Origin: JAEELC01 sp963605425
Lineage (GTDB): Bacteria > Bacillota_I > Bacilli_A > Acholeplasmatales > Anaeroplasmataceae
Direction: 5' to 3'
Length of the DNA stretch: 64,000 nt
Assembly (NCBI GenBank): GCA_963605425.1
Contig: CAVCUQ010000004.1
Span: 21,810 to 85,809 of the forward strand
Below, piece after piece: positions 43,496 to 52,452 of the stretch; position 1 is the stretch's first letter, and each line of letters opens with the position of its first letter. A program made the translations under genes and the position numbers. The notes under the pieces are model-generated. The model saw only the letters and a program-made list of their open reading frames with translations, searched no databases and was not told the DNA's origin.

Positions 43496-44272
43496 TTAAG
43501 AGTTTTTCTGCTTTTCCAAGATNNNNNNNNNNNNNNNNNNNNNNNNNNNNNNNNNNNNNNNNNNNNNNNNNNNNNNNNNNNNNNNNNNNNNNNNNNNNNN
43601 NNNNNNNNNNNNNNATGTTTTGTATTCAAATAGTAACATATCGAGATTTTCATTAATCTCTTCTTTTTTTATTAATTTTAAAGCTTTATTTTTAAGCTTA
43701 AATGGTTTATTTTTATTAAATACACTTAATAAATTATATTTAAAAGTAATAAAACTAGGCATAATTAAATATCTATTATATTTATTTAATGCATGTGTTA
43801 AATATTTAGTTGAGTCTAATAAATTATATTCATTAGAAAGGATTGTATTTAATGTATCTAATGAATATAAACTAAATTTATGACTTAAAGGAAATTCTTT
43901 TAAGTAAGATTTAAAATTAGAATAATATTTATCATCTTTAAGACCTAAATTATTAAAATAAGATGAATTACTTATAACTATGTATGAGGAGATAGAATAA
44001 AGGAGAACTATATCATATTTATTATATCCATTTAATTTTATATAGTTGATTAAACTAGTAATAAATTTATTTGGATCTTTAAAAAATTCTGTATATAAAG
44101 AGTAATGATTCTTAATAGGATGATATAAACTATAAAATTTAGCTATTTCAATTAGATTAGAATATAAATAAAAATAAGAATCATCAATGTCTTTAATTTG
44201 TTCTCTATATTTATCATCTAAAGTATCAATACACATTTTATTAAATTTATAAATAATATAATAAGTATTCAC
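43496..44272 (-). CDS. Unknown protein interrupted by an assembly gap
   Basis: About 258 residues with 31 unknown because of the N run. Helix-rich, hydrophobic and Tyr/Leu-rich, with short hydrophobic stretches (YDIVLLYSISSYIVIS) but no clear membrane helices. A distant resemblance to the layout of zinc-dependent phospholipase C-like proteins is possible, but the His ligands are not seen, so I assign no function. I choose GTG 44272 because AGGTG lies six bases upstream; ATG 44278 touches that site. The reading frame agrees across the gap, though the true gap length may differ. Confidence 0.6.
   Translation of the reverse strand: MNTYYIIYKFNKMCIDTLDDKYREQIKDIDDSYFYLYSNLIEIAKFYSLYHPIKNHYSLYTEFFKDPNKFITSLINYIKLNGYNKYDIVLLYSISSYIVISNSSYFNNLGLKDDKYYSNFKSYLKEFPLSHKFSLYSLDTLNTILSNEYNLLDSTKYLTHALNKYNRYLIMPSFITFKYNLLSVFNKNKPFKLKNKALKLIKKEEINENLDMLLFEYKTXXXXXXXXXXXXXXXXXXXXXXXXXXXXXXXILEKQKNS
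43523..43614. other. Assembly gap of 92 N
   Basis: A run of N from 43523 to 43614. It lies in a coding region on the minus strand and shows that the sequence is a scaffold; size may be an estimate. Confidence 1.
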
Positions 44273-44362
44273 AAGCATCACCTAAAACAATTATATCATA
44301 ATAATATTATTTCCCTTTAAAATTTTAGTAAAATTTAATATAATAACAAAGGTGATTTAAAA

Positions 44363-45268
44363 ATGAAATATTTAGATAGTAAATATTTAACTGATATACA
44401 AGATGGAATGTATAATAGAGCATTAGATCCTGATGTAGCCTTATTCAACTATGAATTTGATGAATCAAGCGATCCTACATTCTTAGAGACTAGTCTATAT
44501 CTATATGTTAATGAAGATGGTGGATTTGGTCACGCTCTTGACTTTGATAATGTGAATCCTAATTCAACAGTATTCCAAACCTATGAAGCTTTTAAGATGT
44601 TTAAGAGTGTAAATGTACTTGATATTAATCATGATGAGATATCTAAAGAACTTTTAGGCGGAGCTATGAAGTATTTATCTAAAAGAAGTAGATATAGTTT
44701 AAAAGAAAAAATTAATGATAAATTTGCTTGTGCTCTTCGTTTTAAAGGCGAAGATGATAATGAACTTTTATTTGGTGTTTTAGGTTTTATGATTATGTTT
44801 AATCCTAGTACTAGTAAATATTACAAGTCTGCTTTAGATAGTGCTAATCGCAACTTGGATTTGTTCTTAAATCAAACTTCTTATGATTATCTAACACTTG
44901 AACAATATAAGATATTCCTTCAAAGTTTAATCTTAAAAGGAGAACTTAGTGAAAAACAAGAAGAGTTAAGTAACAAATATAATGAATTACTTGAAAAGTT
45001 TCTAGATACTAGTGATTTAAAGAAAGATACTTTTGAAGTGCTTGAATTACTTGAGGATTGTGACTTAAATGAAAAAGAAGATAAGATCTTTAATGAATGT
45101 CTTGATAATCTAATCGATTTAAGAAAGAGCCATGGTATGTGGGAAAATGAACACAAGTGGGGAAATGAAAATATTTACCCTGAAGCTATGTCAGCTGAGA
45201 TTAAATGGATAGGAAGAGCTACTAGAAAAGCGGTTCACTTTTTACATAAATATAATAGAATTAAATAA
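44363..45268 (+). CDS. Alpha/alpha-toroid-like protein of unknown function
   Basis: A 301-residue soluble, helix-rich protein. It contains EDGGFGHALDFDNVNPNSTVFQTYEAF, a pattern typical of prenyltransferase and squalene-cyclase-like helical toroids, repeated as HGMWENEHKWGNENIYPE near the end. Such proteins may be enzymes or not; the active residues of cyclases are not evident. It shares an operon with gpmI (15-bp gap). No terminator separates them. Confidence 0.75.
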   Translation: MKYLDSKYLTDIQDGMYNRALDPDVALFNYEFDESSDPTFLETSLYLYVNEDGGFGHALDFDNVNPNSTVFQTYEAFKMFKSVNVLDINHDEISKELLGGAMKYLSKRSRYSLKEKINDKFACALRFKGEDDNELLFGVLGFMIMFNPSTSKYYKSALDSANRNLDLFLNQTSYDYLTLEQYKIFLQSLILKGELSEKQEELSNKYNELLEKFLDTSDLKKDTFEVLELLEDCDLNEKEDKIFNECLDNLIDLRKSHGMWENEHKWGNENIYPEAMSAEIKWIGRATRKAVHFLHKYNRIK

Positions 45269-45282
45269 GGAGATAAAATTAT

Positions 45283-46818
45283 ATGAAAAAACCAGTTGTA
45301 TTAATTATTATGGATGGATTTGGTATTGACGCTACTACAGACACTAACGCTGTAACTTTAGCTAAGAAGCCAAATCTTGATAGACTTTGGGCACACTACC
45401 CTCACTCATTTATCAACGCTTCAGGTAACGCTGTAGGTTTACCTGAAACTCAAATGGGTAACTCAGAAGTAGGTCACATGAATCTTGGTGCAGGAAGAAT
45501 TGTTTATCAATCTTTAACTAGAATTAATAAATCTATTGAAGATGGTGAATTTAACCACAATGAAGCTATTTTAAAGGCTATTGAGAATGCAAAAGAAAAT
45601 CATTCTAAGATTCATATCTTTGGTCTTGCAAGTGAAGGTGGAGTTCACTCTCATGTAAATCACATTAAGGCTATTGCAAAAGTATGTGAAGAAAATGGAT
45701 TTGATAAGGTATATTACCATGCATTCCTAGACGGTAGAGATGTACCACCTACAAGTGCTTGTTCATTCCTTGATAAGATTGCAAGCCAAAAGAATATTAG
45801 TGTTTCAACTGTATCAGGTAGATATTATGCAATGGATAGAGATAAGAACTGGAACCGTATTCAAAAGGCTTATGATGCAATGATTGATGGTAAAGCTCTA
45901 GTTTATTCTAGCTATACTGACGGTATTAAAGCAAGTTATGAAAAAGGTGTAACTGATGAATTCATGGTACCATTTATTGTTGATAAGGATGGTCAAATTG
46001 AAGATAATGATTCAATCATTTTTGCAAACTTCCGTCCTGACAGAGCAATTCAAATTGCAACAGCTTTCTCTAATCCTGAAGCTTGTGCTACTCTAGTTAA
46101 GAATGAAAATGATCCTAAACTTGATGTATCACATGCACCTAAGAATATTTTCTTTGTATCTATGATGAAATATGCTGATTCAGTTAAAGGTCTTGTTGCT
46201 TTCCCTCAAGTTAAACTTTCTAACCTTTATGGTGACATTGTATCAGAACATGGTTTAACTCAACTTAGAATTGCTGAAACTGAAAAATATGCTCATGTTA
46301 CATTCTTCTTTGATGGCGGAGTAGATAAACAAATTAAGGGTGCTGATAGAATTTTAGTAAATTCACCTAAGGTAGCTACTTATGATTTAAAGCCTGAAAT
46401 GTCTGCTTATGAAGTAACTGATAAGGTCCTAGAAGCTATTTCTTCAAATAAATATGATACTATCATATTAAATTATGCGAACTGCGACATGGTAGGTCAT
46501 ACTGGTAAGATTGAAGCTGCAGTTAAAGCTGTAGAAGTAGTGGATGAATGTGTAGGTAAAGTTGTATCAAAACTTGAAGAAGTTGGCGGAGTAGCTGTTA
46601 TCACTGCTGATCATGGTAACGCTGAAAAGATGGCTGATGAAAATGGAAACCCATTCACAGCTCATACTACTAACCCTGTTCCACTTATTTTAACTGATAC
46701 ATCTTATAAATTACGTTTATCTGGTATTTTATCTGATGTATGTCCAACTTTATTAGAGTTACTAGGAATTGAACAACCAAGTGAAATGACTAGCAAGTCT
46801 TTAATATTACATGAATAA
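45283..46818 (+). CDS. gpmI: 2,3-bisphosphoglycerate-independent phosphoglycerate mutase
   Basis: The glycolytic enzyme interconverting 3- and 2-phosphoglycerate, with two Mn ions, 511 residues. Motifs: VLIIMDGFGI, the catalytic Ser in QMGNSEVGHMNLG, DGRDVPP, SGRYYAMDRDKNW, and ITADHGNAEKM. Glycolysis is further represented by eno at 55592. AAGGAGA is 8 bp upstream. Confidence 0.97.
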   Translation: MKKPVVLIIMDGFGIDATTDTNAVTLAKKPNLDRLWAHYPHSFINASGNAVGLPETQMGNSEVGHMNLGAGRIVYQSLTRINKSIEDGEFNHNEAILKAIENAKENHSKIHIFGLASEGGVHSHVNHIKAIAKVCEENGFDKVYYHAFLDGRDVPPTSACSFLDKIASQKNISVSTVSGRYYAMDRDKNWNRIQKAYDAMIDGKALVYSSYTDGIKASYEKGVTDEFMVPFIVDKDGQIEDNDSIIFANFRPDRAIQIATAFSNPEACATLVKNENDPKLDVSHAPKNIFFVSMMKYADSVKGLVAFPQVKLSNLYGDIVSEHGLTQLRIAETEKYAHVTFFFDGGVDKQIKGADRILVNSPKVATYDLKPEMSAYEVTDKVLEAISSNKYDTIILNYANCDMVGHTGKIEAAVKAVEVVDECVGKVVSKLEEVGGVAVITADHGNAEKMADENGNPFTAHTTNPVPLILTDTSYKLRLSGILSDVCPTLLELLGIEQPSEMTSKSLILHE

Positions 46819-46830
46819 GTAAGAGATTTA

Positions 46831-46862
46831 GGAAAACGGTTTTCGTTTTCCTTTCTTTCTTG
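46831..46862 (+). terminator. Terminator of gpmI
   Basis: GGAAAACG - GTTTT - CGTTTTCC followed by TTTCTTTCTT. Confidence 0.85.
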
Positions 46863-46922
46863 TTATTAGATACAAAAAGTAATATAATGGTACATAACTG
46901 AATTTAAAGGATATTACATAAG

Positions 46923-47753
46923 ATGGAATACTATACACTAAATAACAATGTAAAAATACCAGCCCTTGGAGTAGGTACTTTTAAACTTAAAAAAGAAGAC
47001 ACATATAAGACTATAACAAAAGCTATTCATTTAGGTTATAGATTGATTGACACAGCTCAAAGTTTTGAAAATGAGAGTGAAATAGCACGTGCTATAAAAG
47101 ATAGTAAAGTTAAAAGAGAAGAATTCTTTTTATCTACTAAGATTTGGCCAAGTTATTATGCTGATACTAATGCAGTTGAAAATTCTTTAAAGCGTCTAAA
47201 TACTAATTATATTGATTTAATGTTTTTAAATTATCCATGTGGTGATGTTGAAAAAGGGTATAGAACTTTAGAAAAGGCTTATCTAGATGGTAAGATTAAA
47301 GCTATCGGCCTTGCAAACTTCGATGAAGAAGAAATTCTTAAGGTTTTAAGTTTTGCAAAAATTAAACCACATGTAGTGCAAATCGAACTTCATCCTTTGT
47401 GTCAACAAAAGAAATTAAGAGTGTTACTTACAAAAGAAAATATTCAAATCATGAGTTTATATCCTTTAGCTCATGGAGATGAGAGACTTCTAAATAATGA
47501 TGCTTTAAATTCTATGTCTGATATTTATTACCGAACTAATGCTCAACTTCTTGTAAGATGGCAAATCGAACATCGTTTTGTTTTAACACCAGGAGCTCAT
47601 GAAGAAGATTTACTAGAGGCTAATTTAAATAGTTTTAATTATTCTTTAAGAGAAAAAGATTTAGAAACAATTGACTCACTAGATCAAGATTTAAAGCTTG
47701 CAAAAATTGATAAATCTTTATATGAAACTTATCTTACTTATAAGTTTGAATAA
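46923..47753 (+). CDS. Aldo/keto reductase homologue lacking Tyr and His of the catalytic tetrad
   Basis: A 276-residue AKR-fold protein. The fold markers are present: GVGTFKL, DTAQSFENE, STKIWPS, SLKRLNTNYIDL, KAIGLANF and IELHPLCQQ. In normal members the tetrad is Asp, Tyr, Lys, His. Here Asp (DTA) and Lys (STK) are kept, but the Tyr of DTAxxYGNE is Phe (DTAQSFENE) and the His of LIHWP is Asn (FLNYP). Reductase activity is therefore doubtful; a binding or regulatory role is possible. NADPH-binding regions appear present. Confidence 0.85.
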   Translation: MEYYTLNNNVKIPALGVGTFKLKKEDTYKTITKAIHLGYRLIDTAQSFENESEIARAIKDSKVKREEFFLSTKIWPSYYADTNAVENSLKRLNTNYIDLMFLNYPCGDVEKGYRTLEKAYLDGKIKAIGLANFDEEEILKVLSFAKIKPHVVQIELHPLCQQKKLRVLLTKENIQIMSLYPLAHGDERLLNNDALNSMSDIYYRTNAQLLVRWQIEHRFVLTPGAHEEDLLEANLNSFNYSLREKDLETIDSLDQDLKLAKIDKSLYETYLTYKFE

Positions 47754-47768
47754 AGTAAAAAACATCCC

Positions 47769-47796
47769 TTGACATACAATTTATTATCACTATAAT
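47769..47796 (+). promoter_or_regulatory. Consensus promoter of the MATE gene
   Basis: TTGACA (47769-47774), 16-bp spacer, TATAAT (47791-47796), both exact consensus; predicted start near 47803. Confidence 0.88.
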
Positions 47797-47802
47797 ATGA
47801 TA

Positions 47803-47870
47803 GTGCCGGAGGACATGTTTGTATAATGCACATGTTGGATAAGACTTATTTATTTAAGTCTTATTTTTTT
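47803..47870 (+). promoter_or_regulatory. Transcriptional attenuator, probable guanidine-IV (mepA-type) riboswitch
   Basis: The leader begins GTGCCGGAGGACATGTTTGT. ACATGT pairs with the second ACATGT across a TTGTATAATGC loop, followed by TTGGATAAGAC. A terminator follows (ATAAGACTTA paired with TAAGTCTTAT at 47839-47864, then TTTTTTT), sharing bases with the 3' side of the aptamer. A MATE efflux gene follows at 47887. Guanidine-IV riboswitches are known before mepA-type MATE pumps and have this compact hairpin-plus-terminator design. I recall the motif only approximately, so the ligand class is inferred. Confidence 0.6.
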
Positions 47871-47886
47871 GTTTTAGGAGGTTTTT

Positions 47887-49227
47887 ATGAATTATAAAAA
47901 GATATATTTAAAATATTTGTTTTCTGGTATATTTTCAAGCATTATAATGACCATCTATACATTAGTAGATAGTATGTGTATTGGTCAATATGAAGGAGCT
48001 TTAGGAAGCGCAGCTATAGCCTGCGGTATACCTGTATGGACACTTATCTACTCATCAGGACTTTTATTTGGAGTAGGCGGAGCTACTCTAATGATGATCG
48101 AGCGTGGTAAGGGTGACAATAAAAGAGGAAATGAAATCTTTACCTCTAGTTTAATTTGTGCTCTTATTACTTGTTTATTGTTATGGATATTCCTTATAGT
48201 TTGTCAAAAGTGGCTTTTAATTTTCTTCGGAGCTAAAGACGCATCTGTTTTAAAACTAATTACAATTTATACTAATTATTTAAAATGGGGATTACCTTTC
48301 TTCTTTTTCTCCCAGTACTTAACGGTAATGGTAAGAAATGATGATGATCCTATTAGAGCTACTGTTGCAGTTATAGGAGGAGGAATCCTTAATGCGATTT
48401 TAGACCCTATTTTTGTATTTGCATGTAATATGGGTATCAATGGTGCAGGTCTTGCGACATTCTGCGGTATGGTATTTACTGTATTTATTTTACTTACTCA
48501 TTTTATAACTAAAAAGAATACCTTAAAACTTTGCAAATCAGCTAAATTTAAAAGTGATAGTATTCACATTATCTTAACTGGTCTATCTAGTTTTACTTTA
48601 GATATTTGTATGGGTATTATAACTATTGTATTTAATAACCAAATTACAAATTTTGGTGGAGAAAATAATACAATATACCTTGCTATCTACGGTATTATAA
48701 TTAATATGGTTACTTTAACACAAAGTTTAGGATATGCAGTAGGTCAAGCAAGTCAGCCCTTACTATCTGAAAATATAGGTAAACAAAATATGAAGGCTGT
48801 AAAAACATATTTAAGATATGGTATTATTTCAAGTATAATAATAGCTTTAATAGTATTTGGTATTCTCGAAGGGTTATCACCAGTCTTACTTAAAGTATTT
48901 ATAAAAGCTGAAAATGGAACACTTGAGATGAATTTGGGTGTTAAAGTATTACATACATACTTTATATCATTTATATTCATAATCTTTAATGTATATTCTA
49001 TTTATTACTTTAATTCTATCTTAAAAAAGAATATAGCCCTTATTATTTCTCTTCTTAGAGGCTTAATATTACCACTTTTATTTTTAATAATACTTCCTTT
49101 AATTAATTTTGATATGATATGGTATTCTTTAACATTAGCAGAAGCTATTGTAACAATTGTAAATATTATCTTAATTATTAAGGTAAAATTAACAAATAAC
49201 AATAAATTAGAAACTGATAAGTCTTAG
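47887..49227 (+). CDS. MATE family multidrug efflux protein
   Basis: A 446-residue antiporter with twelve predicted helices in two halves, each with MATE patterns (VDSMCIGQYEGALGSAAIA; QSLGYAVGQASQPLLSENIGKQN). It is of the MepA/DinF-like class. It is preceded by a consensus promoter and attenuator; if the riboswitch call is right, the substrate would be guanidinium-like cations. Its stop codon lies in the following terminator. Confidence 0.92.
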   Translation: MNYKKIYLKYLFSGIFSSIIMTIYTLVDSMCIGQYEGALGSAAIACGIPVWTLIYSSGLLFGVGGATLMMIERGKGDNKRGNEIFTSSLICALITCLLLWIFLIVCQKWLLIFFGAKDASVLKLITIYTNYLKWGLPFFFFSQYLTVMVRNDDDPIRATVAVIGGGILNAILDPIFVFACNMGINGAGLATFCGMVFTVFILLTHFITKKNTLKLCKSAKFKSDSIHIILTGLSSFTLDICMGIITIVFNNQITNFGGENNTIYLAIYGIIINMVTLTQSLGYAVGQASQPLLSENIGKQNMKAVKTYLRYGIISSIIIALIVFGILEGLSPVLLKVFIKAENGTLEMNLGVKVLHTYFISFIFIIFNVYSIYYFNSILKKNIALIISLLRGLILPLLFLIILPLINFDMIWYSLTLAEAIVTIVNIILIIKVKLTNNNKLETDKS

Positions 49228-49246
49228 GGCTTATCTTTCTTTTTTA
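49216..49246 (+). terminator. Terminator overlapping the MATE stop
   Basis: GATAAGTC - TTAG - GGCTTATC followed by TTTCTTTTTT. The stop TAG is in the loop. Confidence 0.85.
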
Positions 49247-49291
49247 TGTGGATTTTGATATAATAAATTAGAATTTTTTATGGGTGATTAT

Positions 49292-50482
49292 ATGAATAAA
49301 AGAAGAGACCTTTTACTAAATAAATATTTTAAAATAGATAATGCTAAAAAGCTTGCTTATTTAAATTTACATTATGAAAAAGCAAGTGATATCTTAGATT
49401 TATCTATGTCTAAAGATGAATATTTGTTTAATGTTGATATTATTAATTCGGTTAACAATTTAATCAAGATGATTCCATCTAAATATAAAATAATTATTAA
49501 TTTAAATATTGATGATTATGAATCTTTTAATGAAGTAGAACTTGTTAGATCGTTTAATGATACTATTGAAATGAATTATTACCAAAGAGAAAAACTTGTT
49601 AAATATCGTAATCTAAAGGTAGGTTACCTTGTTATGATTGGTGTTTTAATTCTTTCTTTAATGGTATACATAAAGGCTAATTATCAAAGTGAGAATATAT
49701 CTAAAGATATTTTAGCTGAAGTTATAGATATAACTGCTTGGGTATTTATTTGGGAAGCTGTAACTGTAGCCTTCTTATCGGAACTTGATTTAGTATTTGA
49801 TTCAAGATTATTACTAGTTAGAGTTAAAAATTTAAATATTATAAGAAATGGTAATGTAACTAAAACCTATGATTTATTAAAAGAATCTACAATGTGGGAT
49901 TATACATCTAAGATTAAGAAATTAGTTAATATGTTATATCTATTTACAGGTATAGTTTTCTTCGGTCTTGGTGTTGAAGGATTTATTAAACTTGTAGATA
50001 ACACATATAGAGAACAACTTTTAGAAGAACCGATTTTACTTACAACACAATCGCTTCTTTGTGTATGTGAAATGTTTGCGGGTATCGGTATCAGTTTTGT
50101 ATATTTAGGTATTGAAAATAAGACGTTTAAACGTTTTATATCTGTATTTAATGTTATTATTATCTTCCAAATAGTTATTTCTATTATTAATAGATCTAAT
50201 TCTGATTTAGAATTAACTGAACTTGGTGAGGTATTAATGCAAGGACACTTAATTTATTTAGTTACTGTTATTATTTATATTACATCTCGCATTCTAGAAC
50301 GTTTACTTGAACTTCGTGAGGCTAAAATAGAACAAAGAGAAAGACAGTTTACGACAAGATTAAGTGAGATGTTTACAAATGAAGATGAAGATAAAATAGA
50401 ATTAAAGAAAACAATAGAAGAAAAGAAAAAGATTGTTAAAAAAGAAATTGATAAAAAGAAGAATACATGGAAAGATAAGTAA
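49292..50482 (+). CDS. Polytopic membrane protein of unknown function
   Basis: A 396-residue protein: a soluble N-terminal region (about 1-105), then about six hydrophobic helices (GYLVMIGVLILSLMVYI, AWVFIWEAVTVAFLSE, YLFTGIVFFGLGVEGFI, VCEMFAGIGISFVYLG, FNVIIIFQIVISII, HLIYLVTVIIYITSRI), then a charged coiled-coil tail (ELKKTIEEKKKIVKKEIDKK). I recognise no family. ATG 49292 follows GGGTGA. It begins a run of four genes with gaps of 2, 21 and 0 bases that ends in rmuC and a nucleoid protein. Confidence 0.75.
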   Translation: MNKRRDLLLNKYFKIDNAKKLAYLNLHYEKASDILDLSMSKDEYLFNVDIINSVNNLIKMIPSKYKIIINLNIDDYESFNEVELVRSFNDTIEMNYYQREKLVKYRNLKVGYLVMIGVLILSLMVYIKANYQSENISKDILAEVIDITAWVFIWEAVTVAFLSELDLVFDSRLLLVRVKNLNIIRNGNVTKTYDLLKESTMWDYTSKIKKLVNMLYLFTGIVFFGLGVEGFIKLVDNTYREQLLEEPILLTTQSLLCVCEMFAGIGISFVYLGIENKTFKRFISVFNVIIIFQIVISIINRSNSDLELTELGEVLMQGHLIYLVTVIIYITSRILERLLELREAKIEQRERQFTTRLSEMFTNEDEDKIELKKTIEEKKKIVKKEIDKKKNTWKDK

Positions 50483-50484
50483 TT

Positions 50485-51072
50485 ATGAAGAAATTATATG
50501 ATTTAGAAAAATATATAGGTACACATACTCTAGTTCATGTTAAGGTTAATGACTTTGGTTATCATAAAGATTTATTTATTGCTTGTGAACATCTATATTC
50601 ACGTTTTAATGGTGAATATTTAGACTCTAAGGAAACAAGAGAACAAGTAGAAAATATTATTAGATCTTTTTATAACATTAAAGAAGATAAAATAACTGAT
50701 TTTTATGCTAACCTTGAGGATTCTTATAGACCTCAGTTTACAACTAGAATTAATGATAAGATTAAGGATTATGATGTAGTTGAATTTGAAGAATATAAAC
50801 TACCATATGCAGATTTAATTGAATCATTACTAACTGATGATTATATTGAAATAGATTGTAAAAAGGTAAGTCAAAAGTTAAAACTAGAAGCCTTATTTAA
50901 TGATTTAAATTTAATAAATAAAGCAAGACAAATAACTAAATATCCTAAATATGTAGTTAATAATCAGTTTTATTATGACTTATATGCATCTGACTGTGGG
51001 GATGAAATTACTCATGTTTATTCATATCCTGAAATTTATGATTTAGGATTTAAAAAATATTATAATAAATAA
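50485..51072 (+). CDS. Soluble protein of unknown function
   Basis: A 195-residue protein without recognised domains, signal peptide or membrane segments; acidic and Tyr-rich (HVYSYPEIYDLGFKKYYNK at its end). It starts 2 bp after the membrane-protein gene, so is translationally coupled to it and likely to share its role. Confidence 0.7.
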   Translation: MKKLYDLEKYIGTHTLVHVKVNDFGYHKDLFIACEHLYSRFNGEYLDSKETREQVENIIRSFYNIKEDKITDFYANLEDSYRPQFTTRINDKIKDYDVVEFEEYKLPYADLIESLLTDDYIEIDCKKVSQKLKLEALFNDLNLINKARQITKYPKYVVNNQFYYDLYASDCGDEITHVYSYPEIYDLGFKKYYNK

Positions 51073-51093
51073 TTAAATATAAGGGGGATTATT

Positions 51094-52452
51094 ATGGAAT
51101 ATATGATTTTAGGGCTTGTTTGCCTACTTGTTATTATAAATATTATATTATTAGTTAAAGTATTTAAAAAAGAAGAAAGTAGTGAACTTAAAAAGAGTGA
51201 TCTAGAAAGCAATAATCAAATTATTAAGGCTTATTTAAATGAGACTAATAATTTGATTAAAGATGTTGAAAAAGTTTATTTGGAGTTTAAAGATAAGTTT
51301 AATGATAGCTTTAATTTGAATTTTGATAGAATTAATAATAAATTAAATACTGAATTCAAATCAATATCAGATAAGTTAACTTTAGAATTTAAATCAATTA
51401 ACGAACTAATTAGTACTAATAACACTAATAATATTAATCAAATTAATAATAAATTATCTGAATTTGAAAAGAGAATTTCACTTGAACTTGAAACTATTAA
51501 TAAGACTGTTAAAGAAAATTTAGATTCAATTAGAAATGATAATAAGGTTCAATTAGATAATATCAAGAATACTGTTGATGAAAACTTAAAGAAAACTCTT
51601 GAAGAAAGATTAAATAGTTCCTTTAAGACTGTACTTGATCAAATTAATGGTTTAAATACAACTATAGGTCAAATCCAAACTCTAGCTCTTGATGTATCTA
51701 GTTTAAAGAATGTTTTAGCAAATGTTAAGAGTAAAGGTATTATTGGAGAGGTAGTGCTTTCTAATTTAATTTCTGATGTATTAAATAAAAATCAATATGA
51801 TGAGAATGTCGTAACTAAAAGAGGAAGTAAGGATAGAGTTGAATTTGCAGTTAAACTTCCAGGTTCTAGTGATGGGAACTTTATTTATCTTCCTATTGAT
51901 TCGAAGTTCCCTACAACAAGTTATGCGAAAATACAGGATGCAATAGACAGTGCTGATAAAGATGCACTTGCTATAGCTAGAAAAGAATTAGTTCAAAGAA
52001 TAAAGGATGAGGCTAAAGACATAAACAATAAATATATCGATGAACCTAATACTACTAGTTTTGCAATTCTATTTGTACCTATTGAAGGATTATATTCAGA
52101 AATTATTAATTTAAATATTTTCGAAGAAATTCAAAGTAAATATAAAGTTGTAATAACAGGACCTTCAACGTTTGCGGCTTTACTTAATTCACTTCAAATG
52201 GGATTTAAGACACTTGCAATTGAAAAGAAGAGCAGTGAAGTATTTAATATTTTATCTTGTGTTAAAACTGAATTTGCTAAATTTGCGGACCAACTCGCTA
52301 AAACTCAAGACAAATATGAAAATGCATCAAATGAACTTGAAAAACTTGTTGGTGTTAGAACACGTGCTATGGTACGTAGTTTAAATAAAGTAGAAGAAAT
52401 ACCAAATTTAGATAGTAATCAAATTCTTGGTATAGAAGAGGATAATAATTAA
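51094..52452 (+). CDS. rmuC: RmuC-family DNA recombination protein
   Basis: A 452-residue protein: N-terminal membrane helix (about 4-23), a long coiled coil (about 30-210), and the RmuC nuclease-like domain with GIIGEVVLSNLI, KLPGSSDGNFIYLPIDSKFP, FVPIEGLYSEI and GPSTFAALLNSLQMGFKTLA. RmuC is predicted to limit DNA inversions and rearrangements. GGGGG ribosome site upstream. The stop overlaps the next start. Confidence 0.93.
   Translation: MEYMILGLVCLLVIINIILLVKVFKKEESSELKKSDLESNNQIIKAYLNETNNLIKDVEKVYLEFKDKFNDSFNLNFDRINNKLNTEFKSISDKLTLEFKSINELISTNNTNNINQINNKLSEFEKRISLELETINKTVKENLDSIRNDNKVQLDNIKNTVDENLKKTLEERLNSSFKTVLDQINGLNTTIGQIQTLALDVSSLKNVLANVKSKGIIGEVVLSNLISDVLNKNQYDENVVTKRGSKDRVEFAVKLPGSSDGNFIYLPIDSKFPTTSYAKIQDAIDSADKDALAIARKELVQRIKDEAKDINNKYIDEPNTTSFAILFVPIEGLYSEIINLNIFEEIQSKYKVVITGPSTFAALLNSLQMGFKTLAIEKKSSEVFNILSCVKTEFAKFADQLAKTQDKYENASNELEKLVGVRTRAMVRSLNKVEEIPNLDSNQILGIEEDNN

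Noticed and set aside
47803..47870. Small SRP RNA
   Set aside because: The GGAGG segment looked similar, but the conserved SRP domain IV loops are missing and the element ends in a terminator before a transport gene.
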